This document shows positions 18,499 to 30,200 of a stretch of DNA of 64,000 nt, piece by piece; position 1 is the first letter of the stretch; the number at the start of each line of letters is the position of its first letter. The stretch lies in assembly GCA_037389465.1 (NCBI GenBank), contig JAZARR010000230.1:5845501-5909500 (forward strand). The letters run 5' to 3'. The position numbers and the translations under genes are program-made. The notes beneath the pieces were generated by a model. It saw only the letters and a list, made by a program, of their open reading frames with translations. It did not search any database and was not told the origin of the DNA. Source of the DNA: Baylisascaris procyonis (Eukaryota > Nematoda > Chromadorea > Rhabditida > Ascarididae).

Positions 18499-21400
18499 CT
18501 GTAATGTTAAACAGACTTACAATGCGAATGAGTGCTCTAAGAGGAAAACTGCATAAGGTAAGAAACAAACAAAATGAATTAAAGAAAACTGAGTGCATCA
18601 AAAAAGAGTGTCAAAATACGCTTTAATGACGACTTAACAAATTTTTCTTTTTGTGAACGCTATATGCTCCCAGAGCATATTTCTGAAATTTGCCAGTACA
18701 TTTGTTACGCAGCGTTCCGTACAAAATGATGCAGATGGAAAGAGGCAGCTTCAAATCGCTAAAACCTTAGTCTTAAACCCTAATGTGACGACTAATGCTT
18801 CCTCGTTTTGCACGATCCCAGGAATCAATCTCTCAAGTGATATGGAATCTTACGACCTCAATATCATTCGAGACCAGATGACAAGGCAATTCACTAATGT
18901 AAGGAAGCATGATCTACAAAATGCAGTCGTCGGTGCAGCAAATACCTACGAAATTCTTCTCAAAACCGTGAATGAAGCAAAAGCGTTACCTTAACGAGAA
19001 CGTCAAGTATGTTAAGGTAGTCTTGACTGTGTCGCGCTAACTCCTTCATAATATCTTGCTTGCTAATCGTACCAACCATTTTGCCGAAGTCATCCAGCAC
19101 CGCCAGACATGAAATTTTACCATCGAGAAATATGTCGATCACCTCGGCGCATGATGCATCAGAAGACACCTATGACATATGAAAGGTAGGCTTTATATTA
19201 ACTGTTAAATTCTCCTATTCACCCTTCTGCTCTCCTCGCCAACTTTCCCGCAACTCTTCTTTCCTTAACCCTAAATAGAGTAAAAGTAATAACACATACT
19301 AGAGTATCTGCTGTCTTTAAGTCTCAGTGAATGGATTCAATTAAAAAGGACGCAATGTTTCGAAAACGTAACGGAAGAATGTCTTTATATGACATAGGAA
19401 AGAAATATGTGGCGAATGCGCAACAAATGATTGCATGCGCATAAAATTTTCCTTGAAAAAAACCGGTGGTTTCAATGAGAGAAATATGATATATGTGCAG
19501 TAAATTCAGTCAGATCTTACCGTAATGACATTCGTCCAAGTTCCAATTGAAGACTCTTGCAGCGTTCTTTGTTTGAGGTGAGGTGCGAGTGATAATGCTG
19601 TTTCAACCTGTACAATAACAATCGTTAAATCAAACATAGCAATCGGCATGTGCATATATGGCTGTTTTTGTGAAGCATTTCAATTATTAAAATTAGCGAT
19701 TTGGAGGACATTAAGTGGGTCAGAGTGTTGGCCGTTTCTCAACATAAAGAGGCAATTTCTCTGAAAAAGTTCCCGTCTGAGGGGAATTGCCTTGCAATGA
19801 TGATTTGCAAAATTGCAGAGAAATTTTTTGAAGCAGAAAATGTATGCTCTTGGGCGATTCCTTCCTCTGAAGCAATCGGTTTCATAAATTGCGCACGCGG
19901 AACAAATCATGTGTACAAATAGTTTTAACTGAACTAAATGCAATAATATTTCGGTCGAACCAACCACTTCAATCTAAAAGAAATGTATGAGCTCATTAAA
20001 ACAGCTAGCACGATATATGTTCATGGGTACTGGAGGATGTTTCAATCAGTTTTATAAGTTGTTATCAACCGAATGTTAAAAAAAGTTACAGTAATGCCTT
20101 CACATACCGAACGATCCGACTACCCATAGAAACCATTTATCAAAGAAATGCTTTTTTTAAACTCAACAGATGTAAAGTAGAACGCAACCGATGTGAAATG
20201 CTTCAATAATTTATAGCACACTGATGTGTTTATAGCATCAGTCAAAATTCACGGAACAACATGAAATATGTGACAAAAGATCATATCATGCTTTAGATGA
20301 TATCTACCAAATAGTTAAAATAACAATTTCAGCTGTTCCTAAGTTAATGCTAAGCGAAGGGGAGATGTAGACTCCTATATAAGCACAAATGCGGCAATAA
20401 TATAAGAGGCATGAGCCAGTGGAATCTGCTAAGCGCCTAACAATGGTGGTTTTCCCGATGTGATATAGAGGATCATAATTATCTTCAAAAATCCTGCGTA
20501 GTTCACCTTCGTATTTCCAATTCACTTTATGCACTTCATAAGAAGAGGCAGTTAGAGACTTAATGATTTTCAGGTATGCATTCTGTTGCACACTTCTTCC
20601 TAAGACGATGTTCTCCTAACATTCTCTTTATAATACGAACAACAGGTCTTACCAGCTTCATGACGGTTTCTTGGAGAATAGTTCGCAGTGACAGCAAATA
20701 CAAAACATCAGCTTCTCTCATTCCTTCGGCAGTTTGCAGGATCGGTATTCGATGAACGTGATTCAGACAGAACAGTCGCGCTGCATCCCAAACGCTACAA
20801 TCGTCACTTACACAATACTTTTAGTTACATCGTTTTATTTCGGTATCAACATAAAATGTGATATGGAACTGGACTGAACATAAAAGATGAACGAAGTGGA
20901 CAGCCAACTCAGTAGGAGATTCGATACAATACCGCCAGTAAAGACGGCAAAAGCAAAGTAGATGGTATGCCTCCATATTACAGTCCACTTATTGTAATTA
21001 TGCACAACAATCTTGGGGTCATAGTAAACTATAAAGGTGAGAGAAATGCAATACATCTATGGATCGACGGATGGAAGTGAAAAATATGTTGTGTACGAAT
21101 GATACAAGATAGCTACGTAGCCTGCGGGGAGAAAAAACTCTCGTTGGTAGATTTATTGTGCCGCCCACCTCTGAAGATAAGTTTTAAAGCGACTACATAA
21201 ATACTGCAGGTGCAATCAGCTTCAAAGATGCACCATTCCGTAACGCGTTTCATGTCGCTACATATAATAGCTCCCTCATAAAACCGATAAGGAACAAGAA
21301 GTGTTGCCGACTCAAAACAACGGCTTCAAACTCCTAACAGTGTACATGTGGCCGAATTCATTCACGTACGTAGGTGATATATTGCAGAACTGCACGTCCT

Positions 21401-24128
21401 TCGTGTAAAAATTGAGCTTTTTCTTTGCTTCGTTGGTTTCTTGTAACAAGTGTCTCATGTTCCTCACCTTTATATCCCTAAACATCAAAAAAAGGAGGAA
21501 AGAAGAACATATTTTCCATTGTCGTAAAGGGGTATGGTGCACAAGGAATGTGGAGCTGGAAGTGTTGGCGACTTCTAAGTTAATGAATCTTCGTCTTAGT
21601 GAATACTCCAGAGCCGAATTCCAAAAATCCAATGGATTTTATTTTCAAGTAATCAAATGTAGATACATTGGCGTAATAATGATGGAATAAGGGACATTCT
21701 TTGGTTTCAAACATGCATCGGCATTCCCAACGTTCTTAAAAAACACCGCCCCATGACTGTAACCAAAAACTGCAGCAAGCTAGTTCGCAAGTCGCCAGGT
21801 AAATGTGGTTTTTAAATGTTAAACCAGATAAAGAATAGTCTTGTTTCAATGACGAACAAATTGATGACCTTCAATCTGAGTGAAAAACATGCAGAAAGTG
21901 ATGCTAAACTTGTCCTTTTGAATAACTCTGCCCCAAACCCGATACAGCTGGTTTATTTTCAGTGCTTATTTACCAGCGCTTTGCGAAGCATTCCTTTCAA
22001 ACTCAACAATTTGTGGCGCATTCCCCGCATGTTTACGGTGGGAAGAGTTGTTAAGAGGTTCATGTTTCGTTCACATGCTTGTGCCCATGCAAAATTTAGC
22101 GATTTCTCAAAAATCACTGATAAAGATCACTGGCAGGTGCTTACGATAGATTCGCAGGTGCTGTAACGAGTCGTTTTCGTCCGTTGTAAGTGTGAAGGAA
22201 CTGTTTGACGGTCAGCTCTCCAATATCTGGATTTTCGTTGGCTGCAACGGTAATCACACGAAGGCAATCGGTGATCGTGAGAATGCCAACAGCTGAACTG
22301 ATTTCCGAGTTGATTATGATCGCTGCATTGTACCCTGATTGGCCCAGCGCCAAGAGTGCTTTGTGAACCTAAAAATGGTACACATCGGCCATTCCAAAAA
22401 AAGTACCCCAAGAACGTATGATCTGGTGGATGTGAAGTATATGGCACATCGATCAATGGAAAGGTCTTTTCAGATATTAGAGACTGAATAGATAGGTACT
22501 ACGAGATATTACGATAATATCATAATATCACCTCAACTATGACATTTTTGGCGCATCGTCTGCCTTCGAATTGTACATGAATCGAACAGAATGCGCATTT
22601 TGACTGCGCGTGCGCATCTGTGCGTCTGTGTACGCGCGGGCATAAGTACGTGTTTGTGCGTGAATCTGCCTACTCAAGCGTTTCATCTTTTGAACAACAA
22701 ATGCTGTTGGGTATGGTTTGCACCACAGATTGATTCCGAGAAATCGGCATCTAGTAATTATCTAGGTGTAACTACATAGTAACAATGATAAATAAATGGC
22801 AAACACTGTGCATCCTGTTATTACCGATCAGCGGAAATCACCGAATCCAGACTGAAAGCGTAACCAACGATAATCAGAAACAGCAATCACTAACCGACTG
22901 CCGTTGATCAACTTATGCCGGATGGATGGAAAAATAGTTTTCGATGATATATCACCTAAATCACTCAAAAGTTCACCTACATAACTGTGAACGTTTCACT
23001 ATTGCCCGGAATTTATGGAAGTCGTTGGAAAAGTTTTTGTGAAAGTTTCTATGAAAAGGTTTGAAAAAAAAGAAAAAAAATACATGAAAAAGCCATTAAT
23101 TACATGCGGCTGCAAAAGATGTACATCGTATGAGCTCACACGTTGTTTTTTATTGGTTCAACCATCATAACGATTTGATGCATTACTTAGAATGATTCGG
23201 AAATTCAATAAATGATAAAATTTGAGCAGAATTTTAACGTCACAGGAAAATAAACGATGTCAAACCTTGAGTGCGCTATCAATAAGCACAACAGCTCCAT
23301 GAGATGGTGCCAAGTCGTAGCACATTAGCGATTGCATGTACTGACGATAGGGATCCGCATATTTGTCTGCAATCGAATCACTAATTTAAAAGAAGAAGGA
23401 AAGACATGGCAGCGATGCATCGTCGGAAGTTTCAGTGCCCATAGCAGCATCAATTTTTCTCTTCGTCCACTGGTTGTAAGCAATAACGCTGTAAGATGTT
23501 AGCACAAGGGGAAAGTTCTATCTATACGCAAGAATAAGTTAATGAATTAAGAGTCAGAGCTGTAATGTGAAGCACATGACGACAGAAGTTCGCTTGGTGA
23601 GACAAATGCGCAACATTTTACATTCGCTTTTCGTGGATTTTGGTCGATTTTGCAGGTTCATTGCAACCTTTTTATCCGTTATTTAGATACTTAGATAAAC
23701 TCAACGACTTCACTTGTTCAAAATTCTCTACTCGATGCAAATGAATAAGTTTGAAAATAAGAACTGCGAGAGAAAAACAAATGATAAGCCTGACAAGGAA
23801 ACGGTTTATTACAATGCATTTCCTTGCCCACTGTCAGATTCGAACCAAACAACTTGTTGAATTTGGCATTTGATACAGGTAGAAAGCAAATCGATAAAGC
23901 AGAACTAGTCTTTCGACAGCAAAGTACCGCAAGAGGGAAAATATGCAACGTCTCACCTTAATAAAGCATCGAATTTTATAAACGCTTTCAACTCACCGAA
24001 AGCAGCGATGATTTCGAAACGACGTTCTTTCGTCGAGCGTAAGATCGCGTAGTCCTGTAATTTCTTAAACTTACCATCAGAAAAAAACGCAGAAGTTACC
24101 ACAGAATAACAACTTCAAAAATTACATG

Positions 24129-24213
<85 letters not shown>

Positions 24214-27200
24214 TGCTTGTATGCATGTGTGCATATATATAAATGCACAAATGCACATGAAGAACAAAGGAATTCTTGACGGTATGTGTATGTGTGAGAG
24301 AGGACGAATGTAATACCCGGTAACGCTGTTGCAATGATGTTATTTTCATCAATGAATTAAACGCACGAGTAAATTCATATTAAATTCTCTAATAGCAGAT
24401 GCAAGTTGAACAAGTGCACTGATATATTACGTTATACAAGACAAAGCAGTTTTGTGAAAACTTTCTCCAGCTCAACCGATCAAATATAGTCCACAGAATT
24501 CCCACCATTGTACATAAACCAAACGCTTTCGCTAGATGAGTTTTGGTGAAATATTCGAAGTTCACTAGATTTGAGGATCTTCGACATCCAGGGCTTGCTT
24601 AGTAGTTCCTCGATAAAACGAGTTTCGAAAATGATCGATCTTTTTCTAAAGCGAGGTTTGGAAGTGACTGTTCTCTTTAGATTATAGACCGCTTGGATGA
24701 GATTCCAGCATCGCAGAGACGCGCAGAGGTACATATATGCGGCAGATGGGCTTTGTGAACTTTTTCAAGCACAAAACAAAAACGGACCGCATTTAGCAGG
24801 ACCTTCTCCGGCACACTGAATCTTCGTTGGCAACGGCTTGGTGGCGTATCATCATCAGATCCATCCATATCGAAGAACTGACTATCAATACTCGCTTTGC
24901 GCACACCCTCATCCACTGACAAGCAGCTCATTGTTTGTTGCTGATGATATCGATTTGCCTGCTAAACTTTCCCAACATATTTATTCACTACTCCTGTGTC
25001 ATCGATGACCTGTATTTGATGCAAAATATTAATACAAGCCAGCAAATTGAAACTGGGTGGATGAAGATTGTTACATAGAAAACTTTGGAATTTTAAAGTT
25101 TTTTTCGAAAGTTTTTACATTTCTGAGTGAAATCTCGTTTTCAGTCAATCGAAACAACGCAGCAACTTTCATATTTTTTTGTTGTCATGATGCAGCTATT
25201 CACAAAAAACTGAGATTTCGGTAAACCCTGCATGCAACAACACTTGAATGCGAAAAATATCTTACTGCTTCTCGAGAATTTTCGTTCTCCTCAAAAGGAA
25301 CCGAAATATTCAATGGCCCCTCACAATGAGGGCTCCAAACGTACATATGAGTCCCGCAGACATAACAACGCGTTAGTTCTGTACACTGAGCTGTTGGAAT
25401 CTCGACCACAGCCGGAGGAAAGGAAGTGGACGACGAGAGGTTTTCTCTCCCCAATCCACGGATTAACCGCTGAGATATGCTTATCTTTTGATAAGGTAAA
25501 TTTATTCCAGATTCTTCGTCCGCTTAGATGCGAACTGCGAGGCATTAAAATGAAATTTTCCTTCCTTAAAGTGCTTTCTTTGAAAAATACTACTGGTTGA
25601 ATCTCATCCTCACCTCTCCAACTCGAAAGCTTGAATCTAGTTTCATGGCGCCGGTTGCAAGATATAACGAGGCATAGCTCGCTGCACGGATCTTGTCAGC
25701 ACAGAAAGTGAATTCTGGGAAAGAAAGTTTACAGCTAAGCTTGTCGTCTAACTACGGATCACGATTTTTTTGAATGTGAGATTCATAGGAAAGATAATTT
25801 GGTATAAAGCAAATAGCAGTCACAGAATTTAAAAGCTTCTGATGCAGCGAAAAAAAGGGACTCAAGACGACGGATAATATGGACGAGTGAATTCAAAATG
25901 CATTGCATTTATTATTCAGCCGAACGATGCCATAAGTAGATCTTGGGAACGCGAAATAGGTGATATAGGCAAACAGAACAGTGATGCTCAGGACGAGAAG
26001 AAAAACTCAGCCCATGACCTATCCGAGAAGCGGCAGAAAAAAATAGGTAACGGCTGGTTTCAACAGAACGTACAACAAGCAATTGATACTTGCCAAGAGC
26101 AGTGTTCCATTTTGTCAATTAACTGTCGTTTAGGCTCATATTTACTGTTACACCAGCTGTAAGATGTAATTTTCGAACGTTCATGATGCCCTATCCAAGA
26201 GATGAATCTAGTGGAACAGGCATGATGCAGCGGCTTATTGGTCTTGTTTTATAGGATGTCAGAGCTAGCACATTACTGAATCAATGAAGTATGTTATGCT
26301 CAGTCCGACAGGCAGAGATTATTTCGTCCAATCCGTCATCATAGTGAAGGCATTTAATCATGTTTGAATTTGATACGATAACCAAAACGTTCAAAAAAAA
26401 TTACCATGCCGATTTATGAAACCTGACAGTGAGATGCGAAATCTACTATGAAAGGAAAAGTGGAAAATCTAGGTCATTCAGTTCAGGACGCCAAATCAAT
26501 GGTTAGCTCGAATATGTTCCTCAAGTAAAATAATACAGACGGCAATGTAAAAATATTTGGGGGGGGGGGGGAGGGTGGGAGGCAGGCTGCTGGCACTTTA
26601 TGAAATTAGAAAATCGCTTGATTTCTTTCGAACAAAATTCCAACTGTTTCAAAGTCGCTCGCGCAAATGGGAAGCCATAAGCAGCGGGGCCTTCTACAGA
26701 TAGAACGAAGTCCATTCAATGATAATCGCACACCTTGCATTATGGAAATATTCCCAAGGAAGAAAGCATGTGGAAGAGGAAGTGGAGCAGAAGGCATTGG
26801 AAGCAGATGGAGTCGGTGCGGCCAAAATCGTCAGACGGAATGTACAGCGTATAGGGATATGCTCGAAGTGTGCGTCTTCTTGCGTACAAACTCCACATGC
26901 TCACAGTTCACCTCTTCCCTTCCACCTATGCCGCCTGAAGGCTATATCCTCTTAGACGCGACAGCGGAAACATATCCTGGGTATTAAAAAACGCCGGTGA
27001 AATACAAACAGAAGGAAAAGGGGAATAATTCGTACTCTTGGACAGTTGCGACGTCTTTTGACGAAATCCTTGAAGTCGCCGAATGGGTTGGAGTTTCTTC
27101 GCGATGATGATTCGCCACTCGAATGCGCCGAGTCGACGGATCCATCGTGGTAGTAGACGTTCATCGGCGATTGCCGCCGATACAAAGCGTCTTCGGCGAG

Positions 27201-27218
27201 CTCACCGATTTCAGTCAT
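18298..27218 (-). CDS. AMPK gamma subunit (CBS-domain protein), divergent
   Basis: The regulatory gamma subunit of AMP-activated protein kinase binds adenine nucleotides through four CBS motifs. Ten exons are proposed: 27,036-27,218; 25,614-25,714; 24,803-24,961; 23,997-24,054; 23,266-23,366; 22,145-22,368; 20,653-20,794; 19,521-19,607; 18,990-19,169; 18,298-18,498. From the fourth exon on, all junction phases agree. Landmarks in order: MQSLMCYDL (CBS1 start), GILTITDCL (CBS1 Asp), HVHRIPIL (CBS2 His-Arg), IGTWTNVI (linker), ISKQDIM (CBS3 Asp) and VAFVDIME (CBS4 Asp). The core is about 330 residues, as usual for the family. The N-terminal extension is Ser-rich and low complexity. CBS1 and CBS4 lack key basic residues (see the findings). 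The first exon's phase-0 donor does not join the second exon, so the 5' end is tentative. Confidence 0.85.
18990..19169 (-). CDS. AMPK gamma exon, CBS3
   Basis: 180 bases, phase 0 to 0, donor AAG|GTAACG. It reads ISCLAVLDDFGKMVG, then TISKQDIMKEL and LNILDVLVK, aligning with the SALPVVDEKGRVVDIYSKFDV region of gamma-1. The position of human R224 holds Lys. Confidence 0.88.
19521..19607 (-). CDS. AMPK gamma exon, inter-Bateman linker
   Basis: 87 bases, phase 0 to 0, acceptor TTGTACAG, donor ACG|GTAAGA. It reads LAPHLKQRTLQESSIGTWTN, matching the family linker ending in IGT[WY]. Confidence 0.85.
20653..20794 (-). CDS. AMPK gamma exon, CBS2
   Basis: 142 bases, one base then 47 codons, donor CTG|GTAAGA. 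It contains NHVHRIPIL (the conserved His-Arg of CBS2) and LYLLSLRTILQE in place of the usual LYILTHKRILKF. Confidence 0.85.
22145..22368 (-). CDS. AMPK gamma exon, CBS1 core
   Basis: 224 bases, phase 0 to 2, acceptor ATTTTTAG, donor ATC|GTAAGC. It reads SAVGILTITDCLRVI and LTVKQFLHTYNG. The signature ILTITD is intact. Human R70 is replaced by Asn in SGYNAAIII. Confidence 0.88.
23266..23366 (-). CDS. AMPK gamma exon, start of CBS1
   Basis: 101 bases, two bases then 33 codons, acceptor GATTGCAG, donor AAG|GTTTGA. It reads YRQYMQSLMCYDLAPSHGA, matching YTSFMKSHRCYDLIPTSSK of gamma-1. Confidence 0.85.
23997..24054 (-). CDS. AMPK gamma exon, upstream of CBS1
   Basis: 58 bases, phase 0 to 1, acceptor AATTACAG, donor TCG|GTGAGT. 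It reads DYAILRSTKERRFEIIAAF. The exit phase joins the CBS1 exon in frame. Confidence 0.68.
24130..24208. repeat. (TA)n microsatellite
   Basis: Uninterrupted alternating TA of about 79 bases in an AMPK gamma intron, followed by a TGCATGTGTGCA-type purine-pyrimidine stretch. Confidence 0.95.
24803..24961 (-). CDS. AMPK gamma exon, N-terminal region
   Basis: 159 bases, phase 0 to 0, donor AAG|GTCCTG. It encodes a Gln-rich start, SCLSVDEGVRKAS, then DMDGSDDDTPPS. The acceptor is a tandem TAGCAG, so two isoforms differing by one Gln are possible. An internal ATG at 24,929-24,931 could start a short isoform. Confidence 0.6.
25614..25714 (-). CDS. Candidate AMPK gamma N-terminal exon
   Basis: 101 bases, two bases then 33 codons, acceptor CTTTCCCAG, donor GAG|GTGAGG. 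It reads CADKIRAASYASLYLATGAM. It joins the next exon in phase but needs a phase-1 donor upstream. It could also be a first exon of another isoform. Confidence 0.5.
26559..26582 (+). repeat. G-rich tract
   Basis: Thirteen consecutive G, then GGG-T-GGG-A-GG. It could form a G-quadruplex on the plus strand. It lies in the long 5' intron of AMPK gamma. Confidence 0.8.
27036..27218 (-). CDS. Candidate AMPK gamma first exon
   Basis: ATG at 27,216-27,218 with an in-frame TGA just upstream. 61 codons reach AGA|GTACGA in phase 0, or 55 codons plus one base reach GAC|GTCGCA in phase 1. The latter would join the exon at 25,714. It reads MTEIGELAEDALYRRQSP and SAHSSGESSSRRNSNPF. This is a GC-richer, low-complexity N-terminus of the kind seen in long gamma isoforms. 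Confidence 0.5.
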
Positions 27219-30200
27219 AAGCACCAATCAACCGTCACGCATAAACGTTTGGCGGTGCCTGCGCACCAAGCCGAGGTCCCAGACGATAGTTTCGTCTCTC
27301 TATCGCTATGTGAGGCAGCCTGAAATATGATTCCGACGTTCATGTATTGGTTGCCAACATTCCATCAATAATATAAAAACGAAAGCGTAAACGATTATCT
27401 AAAAATAGTCTGACTCTGCAAACGAATTCGAAAATAAAAAGCTGTTAGCCATAACGGCCATAACGATCAACGCAAAAATCTCCATGAATGTTCAAAACTG
27501 ATAAAATATTTCTTTGTACATTTTTGTGACAAACATATATAACGATCGATATGAAGGCGTAAACGAAGAATTTGAAAGGAAAAATGAACAGTTGGGAATG
27601 AGTGCCATCGATACCATAATAATGTGTCGTTTTCGCAAATACGCCTATTTATTAAATATTTTAATAAAACAATCGAAAAAAGGGGCCATTCTTCCACAAG
27701 TGAAATTATTAATAAGCACTTAGTTAAACGTAAATTTTTGGGGCTATACGCGATTACTACTCGTAAGAAAAAAGTTGCCGCAGTTAAAGCCAATCTTAAA
27801 TCGAAAAACTCATAAACATGGTCAATCGCAAGAAAAATTGAATTGGGGTTTAGGTGGTCATCGATAGTGTAGATCAGGGCTCAAGAGGGCAAAAAGTGAA
27901 ATCTATTGCACACGATGGAAGCATGAAGCACTCACAAATGCGCCATGCAAGAACTATTTTGTCATAAATGATACCTCCCATGTTATCAGGCGATCTGCTT
28001 GTTCCTATAAAACGAAAAAAAAAATCTCTGACACGGACTGGCTCATCGTATAGGGGGGTTGGAGGGAGGGGGGGTCTTGAAGAGACTCGAAAGAATTCTT
28101 TTCCTCACTCTCCGCCCCGCAAGGTCACCTTTCAAGTGCAAAAATTTATGGGCCTCGTTTCCCCCTAAACAGAGTGCTATTTGGCAAAATCACGACTGAT
28201 AACAGCAGAAGAAAGACGGAAAAAAAAAAACTCCTTGGTAAGCTTTTTGTGCGAAGCATCGAAATTAATGGCTGTCTATGACACAGCAATTCTCCATTTT
28301 GCTAACATCCGCAAGTTTCTCATAGCAAATGAGAGGCATAAATCCTAACGTCAGTCGTGGAATTGGGGTTGCACATCATGCCGACATACCGCCCGTACGA
28401 AATATATGAAAGTGTGTGTGTGCTTTTTGGGGCATAAACATTCAGAACGGGTACAGTGACGAACCTGAGTGTATATAGCCTGCACTTTCAAGCTCAATTC
28501 CTCTTCTTCGTCAAATGTACACCTGCTTTACTACATCAAATAAGCGCTTGCTTTAATACCTAGCTGGTCAGTGGTCATTGAGTGTTGACCAACAACCGAT
28601 TATCAACGACGCCCACTCGAATGGTCACTCTCCTATATTTTATAGGATGCGGTGAAATTATATGGCCAGATTGCCTTCGATAGCGAATCCAAAGCATGTA
28701 TGGAAGGCCAAGTTTTTTATTTGTCGACGAGTGGACTGGTAATGCCGAAAAAAGAATTGTTTGATAAAGTTGGCAGAGGAGAATGCTCCTATTACAAGAC
28801 AACTATTTTTCATAGTCATAAAGATAACTGAATAAAAAAGTGTTGAATATCGATGCAGCTGGTGATATGAAGGCCAGAATTCTAAAAAGTGTAAGATAAC
28901 AATATCCCATAGGCTTTTCATCAGATTGTGCCACTATCGCATTTCAATAAGACGTTGGACAATTTGATAGTGAATTTAAGGTTTTCAAGTTGTGAGGATA
29001 TCCAAATGTGACAGAATGACGATGTGTACACTGTTGAATTTTGCGCCCATCCTCGTGGGATCGGTTCATAGTAAATTCAAAATATATAAAGCTAACTAAA
29101 AGAGGAAACTAAGCTTAGAAATGATGAAAATAATGTAGATGAAAGGTAACAAGAATATCACAGACAAATATTTTGGTTAGTTCGTTCATTAACAAGAAAG
29201 TCTATAGAGACTGAAAGCAACATTCTGCATCACATGCGAGTTCAATATTGTAAAATTTGCGAAGCATCAATATTAACGACATTTGAATATAATTGAAAGA
29301 GCGCTTCAAAATCGCCAGCTTTTTAGGCAAGCATAAAAAGCATATCAGCTTGCATGCAGCATTGGAACATCTAAGTTAAAGCCGACGTTCACATAGCACC
29401 CATTTCTGAAAGCATCGAATGCAATATGCCGTTATCAAATTGCAGTTTTAAAATTTTTCATGTGGAAATAAGCTGAAATAATGGTTGGATAAATTTCAAA
29501 AAAAAAAAAAAATCGATTAAGCTTGTCGACATTTAAATATCGCAAATAACATTCGTAAATGAAAAAGTCGAAATGGAAGGAAGAAAATAGCTTGCGAGAG
29601 GAGAAGTAAACGATAAAATTGCGCATAAGCAAGTGTGATGGCCTTGAATTGCATCTAGCAAATAATAAAAAAACGAATAATTGATCGAAGAATAATAACA
29701 TACGAATTAACAATGATAGTTATTATTGAGAATGTATACTCATCAAGTGGCATACAATTTCTCTTGCATGGGAAGATATCGAGAGCTCAAGAAATAGTCG
29801 AAGAAGTTCGATGCGGAAGTCGTTCACAGTACTCAAAATTGTATGTCATCGAAATTATTCAATAGGAACGCGTAATACTTCAGAGTAAAACGAAAGAGCT
29901 TAAAACAAACGGCTTTGCGGTTATTGCAAAAATCGCAAAGATTGTTGTTCATCGTTTTAGCTTTTGATTACAAAAGAGAATATCGATGATGAAGGCGGCA
30001 TCAAAACTAGGAAGCCGGCAAGGATTCCAAAAGAATTTCAAAGATATGCACGCTTGTCATTTTATTAATTGAACCGGTCGGTCTCATAAATATAATAATA
30101 TAACATCAATGTTTCAAACAAACCGACCGCTCTCACGAAACTTCTAAACAAGAAGCGTTCTTACGCACTATCTCCACCATCTAACCGAACTGAAGTTCAA

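Noticed and set aside
20722..20745. LQTAEGMREA in the CBS2 exon of AMPK gamma resembles the repeat-gene core L-[KR]-T-A-E-A-L-x-E.
   Set aside because: It falls where the family has its normal CBS2 loop, there is one copy, and DNA similarity does not extend. Coincidence is the simplest view.
23835..23860. Minus-strand GGTTCGAATCT, like a tRNA B box.
   Set aside because: The flanking bases do not form a T stem and there is no acceptor stem or A box at the right distance.
25200..25600. Overlapping open frames on both strands in an AMPK gamma intron.
   Set aside because: No splice sites in phase with neighbouring exons and no domain on either strand.
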